From Pseudomonadota bacterium (GTDB taxonomy: Bacteria; Pseudomonadota; Alphaproteobacteria; Sphingomonadales; Sphingomonadaceae), in contig JAFAGN010000202.1 of the NCBI GenBank assembly GCA_023422695.1, positions 1 to 44,163 on the forward strand: a stretch of 44,163 bases of DNA, written 5' to 3'. Of the stretch, positions 32,997 through 40,600 are shown piece by piece. The position numbers were made by a program, and so were the translations under genes. How positions within the stretch are numbered: the first letter of the stretch is position 1; the number at the start of each line of letters is the position of its first letter. A model generated the notes under the pieces. It made no database searches. It was not told where the DNA came from and saw only the letters and a program-made list of their open reading frames with translations.

Positions 32997-35378
32997 TCAG
33001 AAACGGAACCGGGCGGTGACGCCATATGTACGCGGCGGAATATAGGTACCGTAAATCGTCCCGAACAGCGCCAGCTTGCTGGTATAATTCAGCTCGTCGG
33101 TCAGGTTTTTGGCCCAGGCGGTAACCTCCCACTTGCTGTCGACATCGCGCACCCCGATCCGCGCATTCAGCAGGATCTCGCTGTCGAATTTCAGCAGCGG
33201 CGAGTTTGGATTGTCGAAGAAATTGGCGCCGGTATATTGGAAATCGCTGCCCGCGATCAGGACGATCCGGTCGCTGACCGGCTGGTCCAGATTGGCCGAA
33301 ATGCCGAACGCATGCTTGGGGGTGCGGCGACAGCTGTTGCCGTCGAGGTCGGTGCCGTCGTCGTCGATGATCAGCTCGCCGGTAAAGTTGCAGCGCGAAT
33401 AGGCATAGTTGCCCGATACGCTGAAACTGTCGGTCAGCCGCGCCTGGATGTCGAGTTCGAGCCCGTAGGCACGGGTGCCGTTGGCGGCGTTGAACACGAA
33501 ATTGTCGGGCGGCAGCCCCGGCCCGGGCGACAGGAACTGGTTCGTCTGCAGATTGTCGTAAGTCGTATAATAGCCCGCCGCGTTGATGAACACGCGCCGG
33601 TCGGCAAGCGCCAGCTTTGCCCCCAATTCAAAACTGTCGGCGGTTTCGGGCTCGAATGACACCAAAGCTTCCGCCGGGGTGTTGGCGTCTTCGCCGGTCC
33701 AGCCGCCCGGCTTGTAGCCCTTGGAATAGCGGGCATAGAGGGTGACGTCGTTGTTCGGTTCGAAGCGCAAGGTTGCGCTGGGCAACCAGGCATCCCAGCT
33801 GCGCTTGTCGGTGACGGTGAAGTTCACCGGCGCCCCCTCGAACGATTCCCCCGACCGGTTGTTCGAATAGCTTTTGCGGTCATAAGCATAGCGCAGCCCG
33901 GCATCGAAGGTCAGCTGGTCGGTCAGGCTGTAGCTGACCTCGCCGAACACCCCGATATTGTCGTTCTTGGACGTCGTGACCGTATGGTTCGACCCCGGAA
34001 AGGGCGACGCGGGCGTGCCACCAAAGGCCATGGCAAAGGCGAATTCGGTGATCGCCTGGAAATCGGCGAACAGGAAATTCACATCCTCGGCGCGGCGGAT
34101 ATTCTCGCGCAGATAATAGACGCCGCCTTCGACGCGCAACGGGCCGCCATCGTCCCAGCGCAGGCGCAATTCCTGCGAGAATTGCTTGACGTCTTCGGCC
34201 TTGCCGCTGTCGAAATAGCTGTCGGGAACGGTTGCCAGATAGGTGCCGAGCCCCGCCACCATCGCCGAAGTGACGTCGGGCGCGTTGGTGGCGGGATCAA
34301 TCGGGAAATTGAAGAACAGCCCCGACCCGTCCTCGCGCGCCGACAACGAAGAATCGCGATAGGCGGTCTGCGACGCGATGCTCAGATTGTCGCTTGCCTC
34401 CCAATCGATCGAACCGCTGACGCCATACATGTCCGAATTCTGGTACCCCGTAAAATTATGCGCGCCCTTGCGCGGATTGGCATTTTTGAACGGGGCGTTG
34501 CGGTCGGGCAGGACAAATCCCGGTAGGCTGGCAATCGGCGGCGCAAAGAAGCTGTTGTACGTGACTTCGTTGCTGTCGCCGGGGACGATTACATCGACCC
34601 AGCGCGCGCCGTCGCGGTGCCGCGTATAATCGGCGGACAGATTGATATCGACCGTCGCCGACGGCTGCCAGCGCAGCTGCGCGCGGACCGACTGGACATT
34701 CTGATCCTCTTCATCGCCGCCGCGGGTGTTAATCGCATAACCGTCATGGCTGCGCGAGCTGACGACCAGCCCCATGCCCACCGTGTCCGATACCGGCCCG
34801 CGCACCGAGGCGGCGACGTCGAGCTTGTCGTAATTGCCGTAGGTCGCCTCAACACGACCTTCAAACCGATCACCCGGCTTTTTGGTCACATAGTTGATCA
34901 GGCCGCCGACGACGCTTTTGCCAAAGCGCAGCGCCTGCGGCCCCTTGAGCACCTCGACGCGCTCAAGATCATAGAGGTCGAGCAGCGACCCGGTGCCGCG
35001 CGACAGATAGGCGCCGTCGACAAAGATGCCGACCGCGCCATCGGCGCCCGCACCCTGGATGTCCGACCCGATGCCGCGAATGAACAATTCGGTATCGACC
35101 GCGCGCTCGGCGCTCAGCTTCAGACCGGGAACGCGATAGGCGATCTCGGAAAAATCCTTGATCCCCGCCTGCTCCAACGCCGCGCCGCTGAACGCCTGCA
35201 CCGAAATCGGCACATCCTGCAGACTTTCCTCGCGCTTGCGGGCGGTCACGACGATCTCGTCGTTCGCCGACGCCTCGACCGCGCCATCGGGCGCCGTCTG
35301 GGCATGCGCCACACCTGGCGCCGCAAGCGCCGCCACTGTGACAAGAAGCGCGCCGCGCATGGTCCGAATTGATGTCAT
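32997..35378 (-). CDS. TonB-dependent outer-membrane receptor
   Basis: A 793-residue receptor. The signal peptide is at 1-26 (ending GVAHAQ) and a TonB box-like DEIVVTARK near 41-49. The plug domain includes PISVQAFSGAAL and VEVLKGPQALRFGKSVVGG. The 22-strand barrel region ends in YIPPRTYGVTARFRF with the terminal Phe needed for BAM insertion. GGAGGACA precedes ATG at 35378. It is the first gene of a four-gene operon with the LVIVD protein, lipoprotein and FAH hydrolase, placed beside the kynurenine cluster. It is a candidate entry route for the aromatic substrate, but the ligand is unknown. Confidence 0.93.
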   Translation of the reverse strand: MTSIRTMRGALLVTVAALAAPGVAHAQTAPDGAVEASANDEIVVTARKREESLQDVPISVQAFSGAALEQAGIKDFSEIAYRVPGLKLSAERAVDTELFIRGIGSDIQGAGADGAVGIFVDGAYLSRGTGSLLDLYDLERVEVLKGPQALRFGKSVVGGLINYVTKKPGDRFEGRVEATYGNYDKLDVAASVRGPVSDTVGMGLVVSSRSHDGYAINTRGGDEEDQNVQSVRAQLRWQPSATVDINLSADYTRHRDGARWVDVIVPGDSNEVTYNSFFAPPIASLPGFVLPDRNAPFKNANPRKGAHNFTGYQNSDMYGVSGSIDWEASDNLSIASQTAYRDSSLSAREDGSGLFFNFPIDPATNAPDVTSAMVAGLGTYLATVPDSYFDSGKAEDVKQFSQELRLRWDDGGPLRVEGGVYYLRENIRRAEDVNFLFADFQAITEFAFAMAFGGTPASPFPGSNHTVTTSKNDNIGVFGEVSYSLTDQLTFDAGLRYAYDRKSYSNNRSGESFEGAPVNFTVTDKRSWDAWLPSATLRFEPNNDVTLYARYSKGYKPGGWTGEDANTPAEALVSFEPETADSFELGAKLALADRRVFINAAGYYTTYDNLQTNQFLSPGPGLPPDNFVFNAANGTRAYGLELDIQARLTDSFSVSGNYAYSRCNFTGELIIDDDGTDLDGNSCRRTPKHAFGISANLDQPVSDRIVLIAGSDFQYTGANFFDNPNSPLLKFDSEILLNARIGVRDVDSKWEVTAWAKNLTDELNYTSKLALFGTIYGTYIPPRTYGVTARFRF

Positions 35379-35740
35379 TGTCCGTCCTCCCCCAGCGACC
35401 GACCGCGCCTGCCCCCTTTAGCGGGAAAGCGCCATGTTCGGCCTGATTGATTTGCCGAGTGGACGTTACTGCTGTTTATATATCTATATAATAGATTGTG
35501 GGTTTCCAGATATTCATATTTGAATATAGCAAACGCGTCACCTTTTGCCCGCAGCGACGGCATCACACTGGATCGGAACGGCAAATTCGCACCGAAAGCG
35601 AGGCGGCAGCGGTGCAGGATGCGCTTCAATCTGCCCGCCAGATGGTTTTTGGGATCGCAGAATTTGGATCGTCGTCCCCTCTCGCCCATCGGCCACACCG
35701 CCGCCTTGCCCGCGGTGCGGTCGATAGGGGCAGACGCCGG
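35379..35740. promoter_or_regulatory. AT-rich intergenic region upstream of the TonB receptor
   Basis: 362 bases without a convincing gene. A strongly AT-rich tract at 35473-35530 includes TATATATCTATATAATAGA and a perfect palindrome ATATTCA-TATT-TGAATAT at 35510-35527, a likely operator. The rest, toward 35740, is GC-rich, with only shadow frames, and forms the 3' flank of the alpha/beta hydrolase gene. The TonB receptor is the only gene starting from this region. Confidence 0.5.
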
Positions 35741-36652
35741 TCAGCTTCTGGCAAAAGCCTCGATATCGCGGTTGAGGCGATCGATGTGGGTCACGAACAG
35801 TCCGTGCGGCGCGCCTTCGTACACGACCAGCCGCGACGCCTTGGGTAGCCGCGACGCCGGAAGCCCGGTCAACGCAAGCGGCGCCGACGCATCCTTGTCG
35901 CCATGGATGAACAGCGCCGGGATGGTCATCGCGCGAAGGTCGGCGCGCAAGTCCGCGGCGGTCATTGCCCGGTTGAGGTCGATCACCGCGCGCAGCGACG
36001 TGCCGAGCATGATGTTCCTGATCCACTGGCGCATCAGCGGGCTGGTTTCAGGAACCACGAACGCGTCGCTGTTACCCTCGAGCCATTGCGGAAAATCGCG
36101 ATAGAACTGCTGCCGCATCTGGTCGAAAGCCGCGGCGGGAACCCCCGCAGGATTGTCGGGCTTCGCCGCCAGGCAAGGCAATGTCGTGGCCAGGAACAGT
36201 ACGCGCGCGACGCGTCCCGCCGCCCCGCCACGCCCAAGATAGCTCACTATCTCGCCGCCGCTCATCGAATGCGCGACGACCGTCGCGCCCTTGATATCGA
36301 GCGCGGTCAGCACCGCGTCGACATCGCCCGCCAGCGTTGCATAATCATAGCCCCGCCCCGGATCGTCTGAACGGCCATGGCCGCGCCGATCGAACGCGAT
36401 GCAGCGGAATCCGCGTTCGGACAGCGTCGCCATCTGATACGCCCACATATCCGACGACAGCGCCCAGCCCGACAGAAACAGGATCGGCGCGCCCGTACCC
36501 CAGCACCGGACATAGAGGCGCGTCCCGTCGGGCGCCGTGACCCACGCTGGACTCGCAGTTCCCGGGCGCGGGGCCGCATGCGCCGCGCGCCCGGACAGCG
36601 CCAGTGCGGCGCCGCCCGCCAGCGTTCCGGCAAAAACGTCGCGTCTGTTCAT
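35741..36652 (-). CDS. Tat-exported alpha/beta hydrolase (chloroperoxidase-like)
   Basis: A 303-residue protein. The N-terminus MNRRDVFAGTLAGGAALALSG with a later AHAA cleavage region is a Tat signal, so the enzyme should act in the periplasm. The fold resembles cofactor-free haloperoxidases/esterases: RGHGRSDDP, nucleophile elbow AHSMSGGE (first Gly replaced by Ser), acid in HGDKDASAP and His in GAPHGLF. The start is ATG at 36652; 15 bases upstream another ATG is possible. It lies 55 bases after the XRE/autoinducer-domain regulator and is probably co-transcribed. Because the neighbour may sense acyl-homoserine lactones, lactone or ester hydrolysis is a speculative role. Confidence 0.85.
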   Translation of the reverse strand: MNRRDVFAGTLAGGAALALSGRAAHAAPRPGTASPAWVTAPDGTRLYVRCWGTGAPILFLSGWALSSDMWAYQMATLSERGFRCIAFDRRGHGRSDDPGRGYDYATLAGDVDAVLTALDIKGATVVAHSMSGGEIVSYLGRGGAAGRVARVLFLATTLPCLAAKPDNPAGVPAAAFDQMRQQFYRDFPQWLEGNSDAFVVPETSPLMRQWIRNIMLGTSLRAVIDLNRAMTAADLRADLRAMTIPALFIHGDKDASAPLALTGLPASRLPKASRLVVYEGAPHGLFVTHIDRLNRDIEAFARS

Positions 36653-36707
36653 CGCCTGCTCCCTCACGGTGAAGGCTCACGATGTCAGCGGTCCGTGCGC
36701 CGCGCCA

Positions 36708-37505
36708 CTACCCCGCAGGTAGGCGGTTCAGGTCGCCCAGATTTTCCACCAGCGCCCGCGCCACCAGCGATGCCGCGATGCGCGTCTCGGCATCGACGTC
36801 GACGCGTTGGCCCCACGACGAAAAGGCGCGAACCGAGCCGTCACCCACCGGGATCGGCAGAACGAAGCCGTCGCTGATTCCGAAATCGCGCGCTTCGGCC
36901 AGAATGCGGCGCTGTGTGTCGTTCATCGCGGCGGGCGGAATGTCACTCCAGAAAAATCCGCGATCGCGCGCCGCAGTAGCGCGCACCAGATAATCCACGT
37001 TGCGATACCGGTTGGCATGGTTGTGCTGCAGCCACCCGATGGCCGGTCGCCCGCCCGTATCGCGTCTAATGTCCCATCCCGCGGGCGAACCGCGCAGCGT
37101 GCCGGTGATGAAATGGTTGATCCCGATCTCGCCGAAAAACTCGGCAGCGATCGCGGTCGATCGCGCGGCCGATGCCGATGTGGCGAGCGCGAACACAGCG
37201 TCGAAAGCACGCGCGCCCAGCGTCCCGGTATCGCGGATCCGCTCGGCAAAGCGCGGCGCCAGGCCCGCCGCAAGCAGCAACCGGTCATGCTCCATCCCCG
37301 ACAAGCCGAGCGTCCCGGCCAGCCGCGCGACCATATCGGCGCTGGGTTTGGCGCGACCGGTTTCGAGGAAACCCAGATGACGACAGGAGACCCCGGCGTC
37401 GAGCGCCAGCGCCAGTTGCGACCGGCCGTCGCGCTTGCGGTGCGTCATCAGTTGCCGACCGAAGGCGCCGCGGCGATCGGATAGAAACGACTGGACTTCG
37501 GACAT
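36708..37505 (-). CDS. XRE-family regulator with LuxR-type autoinducer-binding domain
   Basis: A 265-residue regulator. Residues about 12-85 form an XRE/MmyB-type HTH (FGRQLMTHRKRDGRSQLALA, then HLGFLETGRAKPSADMVARLA). Residues about 100-255 match the LuxR autoinducer-binding fold. Trp158, Tyr167, Asp171, Trp186 (FFWSD) and Gly213 (FGISDGFVLPIPVG) fall, without gaps over 30 residues, on positions conserved in LasR/TraR-type ligand pockets as I recall them. The usual order (ligand domain first, LuxR HTH last) is reversed and the HTH class is different. The start is ATG at 37505 behind GGGAGGAG. The ligand could be an acyl-homoserine lactone or another small molecule. No luxI is present. Confidence 0.8.
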   Translation of the reverse strand: MSEVQSFLSDRRGAFGRQLMTHRKRDGRSQLALALDAGVSCRHLGFLETGRAKPSADMVARLAGTLGLSGMEHDRLLLAAGLAPRFAERIRDTGTLGARAFDAVFALATSASAARSTAIAAEFFGEIGINHFITGTLRGSPAGWDIRRDTGGRPAIGWLQHNHANRYRNVDYLVRATAARDRGFFWSDIPPAAMNDTQRRILAEARDFGISDGFVLPIPVGDGSVRAFSSWGQRVDVDAETRIAASLVARALVENLGDLNRLPAG

Positions 37506-37535
37506 CGACGACTCCTCCCTCAGCAGAGGTGTCAT

Positions 37536-37554
37536 AGCGCGATTATACAGCGCG
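37536..37554 (-). promoter_or_regulatory. Putative promoter of the XRE regulator with flanking repeats
   Basis: A perfect TATAAT lies on the minus strand (complement of 37542-37547), about 37 bases upstream of the regulator's ATG. It is flanked by AGCGCG at 37536-37541 and 37549-37554, two copies 13 bases apart, which could be an autoregulatory site. The -35 region 17 bases upstream is weak (GACGGC). Confidence 0.4.
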
Positions 37555-37638
37555 TTTAAAGAGGGCCGTCGCTATCGATTCATCTTGGCGCGCCGCGTCC
37601 CGTCGTCCTAAGGCTCATCGGACGATCAGGGAGAGCGA

Positions 37639-38808
37639 GTGCCGATGTCCGATGTCCAGCCGCAAAGCTATCCCGAAATCCGCGAGGCGGTGCGCCGCCT
37701 GTGCGCCGGGTTTCCCGGCGAATATTGGCAAAAACTGGACCGCGATCGCATCTATCCCACCGAATTTGTCCGCACCCTGACCGAGGCGGGATTTCTGTCG
37801 GTTTTGATCCCCGAAGAATTTGGCGGATCGGGGCTGGGCTTGGGTGCGGCGACCGCGGTGCTCGAGGAAATCCACCGGTCGGGCTGCAACGGCGGCGCCT
37901 GCCACGCGCAGATGTACACGATGGGGACGCTGCTGAAACATGGGTCGGCGGCGCAGAAGGCGGCCTATCTGCCCGCGATCGCCAGCGGCGATCTGCGACT
38001 GCAAGCCTTTGGGGTGACCGAGCCGACCGCGGGGACCGACACCACGCGCATCCGCACCTTCGCGCGGCGGGTCGGCGATGATTATATCGTCAACGGCCAG
38101 AAAATCTGGATCAGCCGCGCCGAACATTCGGACCTGATGATCCTGCTCTGCCGCACGACGCCGCGCGAGGATTGCGCCAAAGCGTCCGACGGGATGAGCG
38201 TGCTGCTGGTCGACATGCGCGACGCGGTCGGCAACGGCCTGACCGTCCGCCCCGTCCGCACGATGCTCAACCATGCGACGACCGAGCTGTTCTTCGACGA
38301 CCTCAAAGTTCCCGCCGCCAATCTCATTGGCGAGGAGGGCAAGGGGTTTCGTTACATCCTGTCGGGGATGAATGCAGAGCGCATCCTGATCGCCGCCGAA
38401 TGTATCGGCGACGGCCGCTTCTTCATCGACCGCGCGTCCGCTTATGCCAAAGAGCGCGAAGTGTTCGGGCGCGCGATCGGCGAAAATCAGGGCGTCCAGT
38501 TCCCGATCGCGCGCGCCCATGTCCAGCTCGCCGCCGCCGCCGAGATGGTCGACAAGGCGGCGCGGCTGTTCGACGCCGGGCAGGATGGCGGGACCGAGGC
38601 GAATATGGCCAAGATGCTGGCATCGGAAGCGAGCTGGTACGCCGCCGACATGTGCGTCCAGACCCACGGCGGCTTCGGCTTTGCCGAGGAATATGACATC
38701 GAACGCAAGTTCCGCGAAACGCGCCTCTATCAGGTCGCGCCAATCAGCACCAATTTGATCCTAAGCCATGTCGCGACCCACGCGCTTGGCCTGCCCAAAA
38801 GCTTTTGA
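37639..38808 (+). CDS. Acyl-CoA dehydrogenase
   Basis: An FAD-dependent acyl-CoA dehydrogenase of about 389 residues. It has the N-terminal helical domain, FGVTEPTAGTDT and WISRAEHSD in the central beta domain, and a C-terminal QTHGGFGFAEEYDIERKFRE containing the likely catalytic Glu. The substrate acyl chain is unknown. The start is either GTG at 37639, with AGGGAG at good spacing, or ATG at 37645. The stop overlaps a TTG of the next frame, and the hydratase-like gene follows immediately, so the two act in one acyl-CoA pathway. Confidence 0.92.
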   Translation: MPMSDVQPQSYPEIREAVRRLCAGFPGEYWQKLDRDRIYPTEFVRTLTEAGFLSVLIPEEFGGSGLGLGAATAVLEEIHRSGCNGGACHAQMYTMGTLLKHGSAAQKAAYLPAIASGDLRLQAFGVTEPTAGTDTTRIRTFARRVGDDYIVNGQKIWISRAEHSDLMILLCRTTPREDCAKASDGMSVLLVDMRDAVGNGLTVRPVRTMLNHATTELFFDDLKVPAANLIGEEGKGFRYILSGMNAERILIAAECIGDGRFFIDRASAYAKEREVFGRAIGENQGVQFPIARAHVQLAAAAEMVDKAARLFDAGQDGGTEANMAKMLASEASWYAADMCVQTHGGFGFAEEYDIERKFRETRLYQVAPISTNLILSHVATHALGLPKSF

Positions 38809-38816
38809 AGCGCGCG

Positions 38817-39650
38817 ATGGACGATTATTCAGACTGGATCGGGCGTAGCGAAACGCGGCATGACATTGCGACCGCAGCACCGCTTATTGGCCTTGCTGCG
38901 TTGCTCGACCATGAGGCGTCGCCCCGCGCGGCCGTGCCGCCGCTCGGTCACTGGCTCTATTTCCTGCCGGATGCGCGCCAGTCGGCGATCGGCGCGGATG
39001 GCCATCCGCGCCGCGACGACGGCGGCTTGCTGCCCCCCGTTCCCCTGCCCCGGCGAATGTGGGCGGGCGGACGCGTAGAATTTTTTGCCCCGATCGCGGT
39101 CGGCGCCGTGCTGACCCGTGTCACCACGATCGCCGCGATCCGGCCCAAGCGCGGCGCCAGCGGCGACCTGCTGTTCGTGACCTTGCGACACGACATCACC
39201 GCCGACGGCATCCCGGCAATCCGCGAGGAGCAGGATCTGGTCTATCGTGCTGCGGCGACGACCTCGGCTGCCCCATCCGCCTCGCCGCCGGTCGAGATCG
39301 AACCCGCCGACGCCGTCCGCCGATTGACGCCCGATCCGGTGTTGCTGTTCCGCTACTCGGCGCTGACCTTCAATGCTCACCGCATCCATTACGACCGCGA
39401 CTATGCCCGCGATGTCGAGGGCTATGCCGGGCTGGTCATGCATGGCCCGCTGATCGCCACGCTGCTCATCGATCACGCCGGGCGCGAACTGCCCAGCTTG
39501 GCGCCCCGCCATTTTAGCTTTCGCGCCGAGGCGCCGCTGATCGACGGCGCTCCGTTCGACCTGTGTCTGGCGCGCGAGGGTGATGGCGCACGGCTCTGGG
39601 CGCGCGATGCCAGCGGTCGCACGACGATGCGCGCCGAGGTCGCTGCCTAG
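38817..39650 (+). CDS. HTD2/MaoC-type (FAS1-like) acyl-CoA hydratase
   Basis: A 277-residue double hot-dog protein resembling mesaconyl- or itaconyl-CoA hydratases and HTD2 dehydratases. It has an N-terminal FAS1-like dehydratase part (MWAGGRVEFFAPIAVGAVLTRV) and a C-terminal catalytic hot-dog segment RYSALTFNAHRIHYDRDYA with Asn/His and the GLVMHGPL helix. The start is ATG at 38817 rather than TTG at 38805; the gene begins 8 bases after the acyl-CoA dehydrogenase stop. The pair would dehydrogenate and then hydrate an acyl-CoA. The substrate, perhaps branched or dicarboxylic, is unknown. Confidence 0.85.
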   Translation: MDDYSDWIGRSETRHDIATAAPLIGLAALLDHEASPRAAVPPLGHWLYFLPDARQSAIGADGHPRRDDGGLLPPVPLPRRMWAGGRVEFFAPIAVGAVLTRVTTIAAIRPKRGASGDLLFVTLRHDITADGIPAIREEQDLVYRAAATTSAAPSASPPVEIEPADAVRRLTPDPVLLFRYSALTFNAHRIHYDRDYARDVEGYAGLVMHGPLIATLLIDHAGRELPSLAPRHFSFRAEAPLIDGAPFDLCLAREGDGARLWARDASGRTTMRAEVAA

Positions 39651-40585
39651 CCCGGCGCCAGCCGGGTTTGGCCGCCACCGATCGCTTGCCCACGCGCCGC
39701 CAATAACCGCGCCTGTTCGGCCGCCGACCGATAGAGGAAATCATGCGGCAGGCCCAGCCGTACACTGGCCTGACATGGCGGCGCCTTGCGATCGGCGCGC
39801 CGTTCGGCAAGGCGGCCCGCCGTCCCGAGCAGGATGCGGTCGAGCCGCGTCAGGTCGAATTGCGGCCCCAGGTCCAGCCGCTGGCGGATATGCTCCGGCA
39901 GCAGCGACACCGACGCGCGCGCGATCGCCCGATGCAGGAAACGCGGCACCCCCGGCGCCGCCCGGCCCGATTGGATGATCTCCAGAAATTCGAACAGGAT
40001 CGGATGCGGTTCGAACAGCGGCTCGAGCTCGTCCATCATCGCCATGAAGGCCGTGAGCGTGGGCGGCGTATGCCGCGCCCCGAACTCGCGCCCGATCGCA
40101 TCGCCATCGCGCATGAAGCGATCCTTGTCGGTATCGCTCAGCGGCTGGACGAACTGGTCATAGGCCATCAGAAAGCCATAGGATGCGGTCGCCGCGACCC
40201 AATCGAGCAGCACCGGGTCGAGCGCGCGATACGCCTGCCCCGCCGGGGTTTCCCCCTTCACCTTGCCGTGCATCCGGTTGACCTTGCCGATCACCTCCTT
40301 CGCGCTGCTCGCCGGGCCATAGCAGGCCAGCATCGCTACCAGCCCGGTGCGGCGCGAGCGGCCGATCGGATCGACCTTGTACGTCGAATGATCCCACACC
40401 CCCGACCGGATGCGCGGTTCGGCAAATTCCAGCAGCACCGCCGCGATGCCGCCGATCCCCAGCGCGATCGGGTTCTTGTAAACGCGCCATTGGACGCTAT
40501 CGGGCGCCAGCAAGGCCGGTTCACCCGGCGGCGCGGCGAAATCGATCGCGGTCCCCAGATAATTGTCCTGCATCGCCAGCGCCAT
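39647..40585 (-). CDS. MpaB/DUF2236-family oxygenase-like protein
   Basis: A 312-residue all-helical protein of the DUF2236 (ER-bound oxygenase MpaB / latex-clearing protein Lcp) family. It shows the family pattern WRVYKNPIALGIGGIAAVLLEFAEP, DHSTYKVDPIGRSRRTG near 65-81, MHGKVKGETPAGQAYRALDP near 104-123 and DWVAATASYGF. Lcp members are b-type haem oxygenases cleaving polyisoprene; MpaB is implicated in side-chain oxidation of a terpenoid. The ATG at 40585 is 15 bases after the TonB receptor stop, so the two form an operon. This suggests oxidation of an imported hydrophobic, possibly terpenoid, compound. The stop overlaps the convergent hydratase gene by 4 bases. Confidence 0.85.
   Translation of the reverse strand: MALAMQDNYLGTAIDFAAPPGEPALLAPDSVQWRVYKNPIALGIGGIAAVLLEFAEPRIRSGVWDHSTYKVDPIGRSRRTGLVAMLACYGPASSAKEVIGKVNRMHGKVKGETPAGQAYRALDPVLLDWVAATASYGFLMAYDQFVQPLSDTDKDRFMRDGDAIGREFGARHTPPTLTAFMAMMDELEPLFEPHPILFEFLEIIQSGRAAPGVPRFLHRAIARASVSLLPEHIRQRLDLGPQFDLTRLDRILLGTAGRLAERRADRKAPPCQASVRLGLPHDFLYRSAAEQARLLAARGQAIGGGQTRLAPG
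39651..39669 (+). terminator. Compact hairpin after the hydratase gene
   Basis: CCCGGC (39651-39656), loop GCCA, GCCGGG (39661-39666), then TTT. It directly follows the hydratase stop codon and lies inside the 3' end of the convergent MpaB-like gene, whose stop overlaps the hydratase stop. The T-run is short, so efficiency is uncertain. Confidence 0.4.
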
Positions 40586-40600
40586 AATGCGTCGCTCCTG

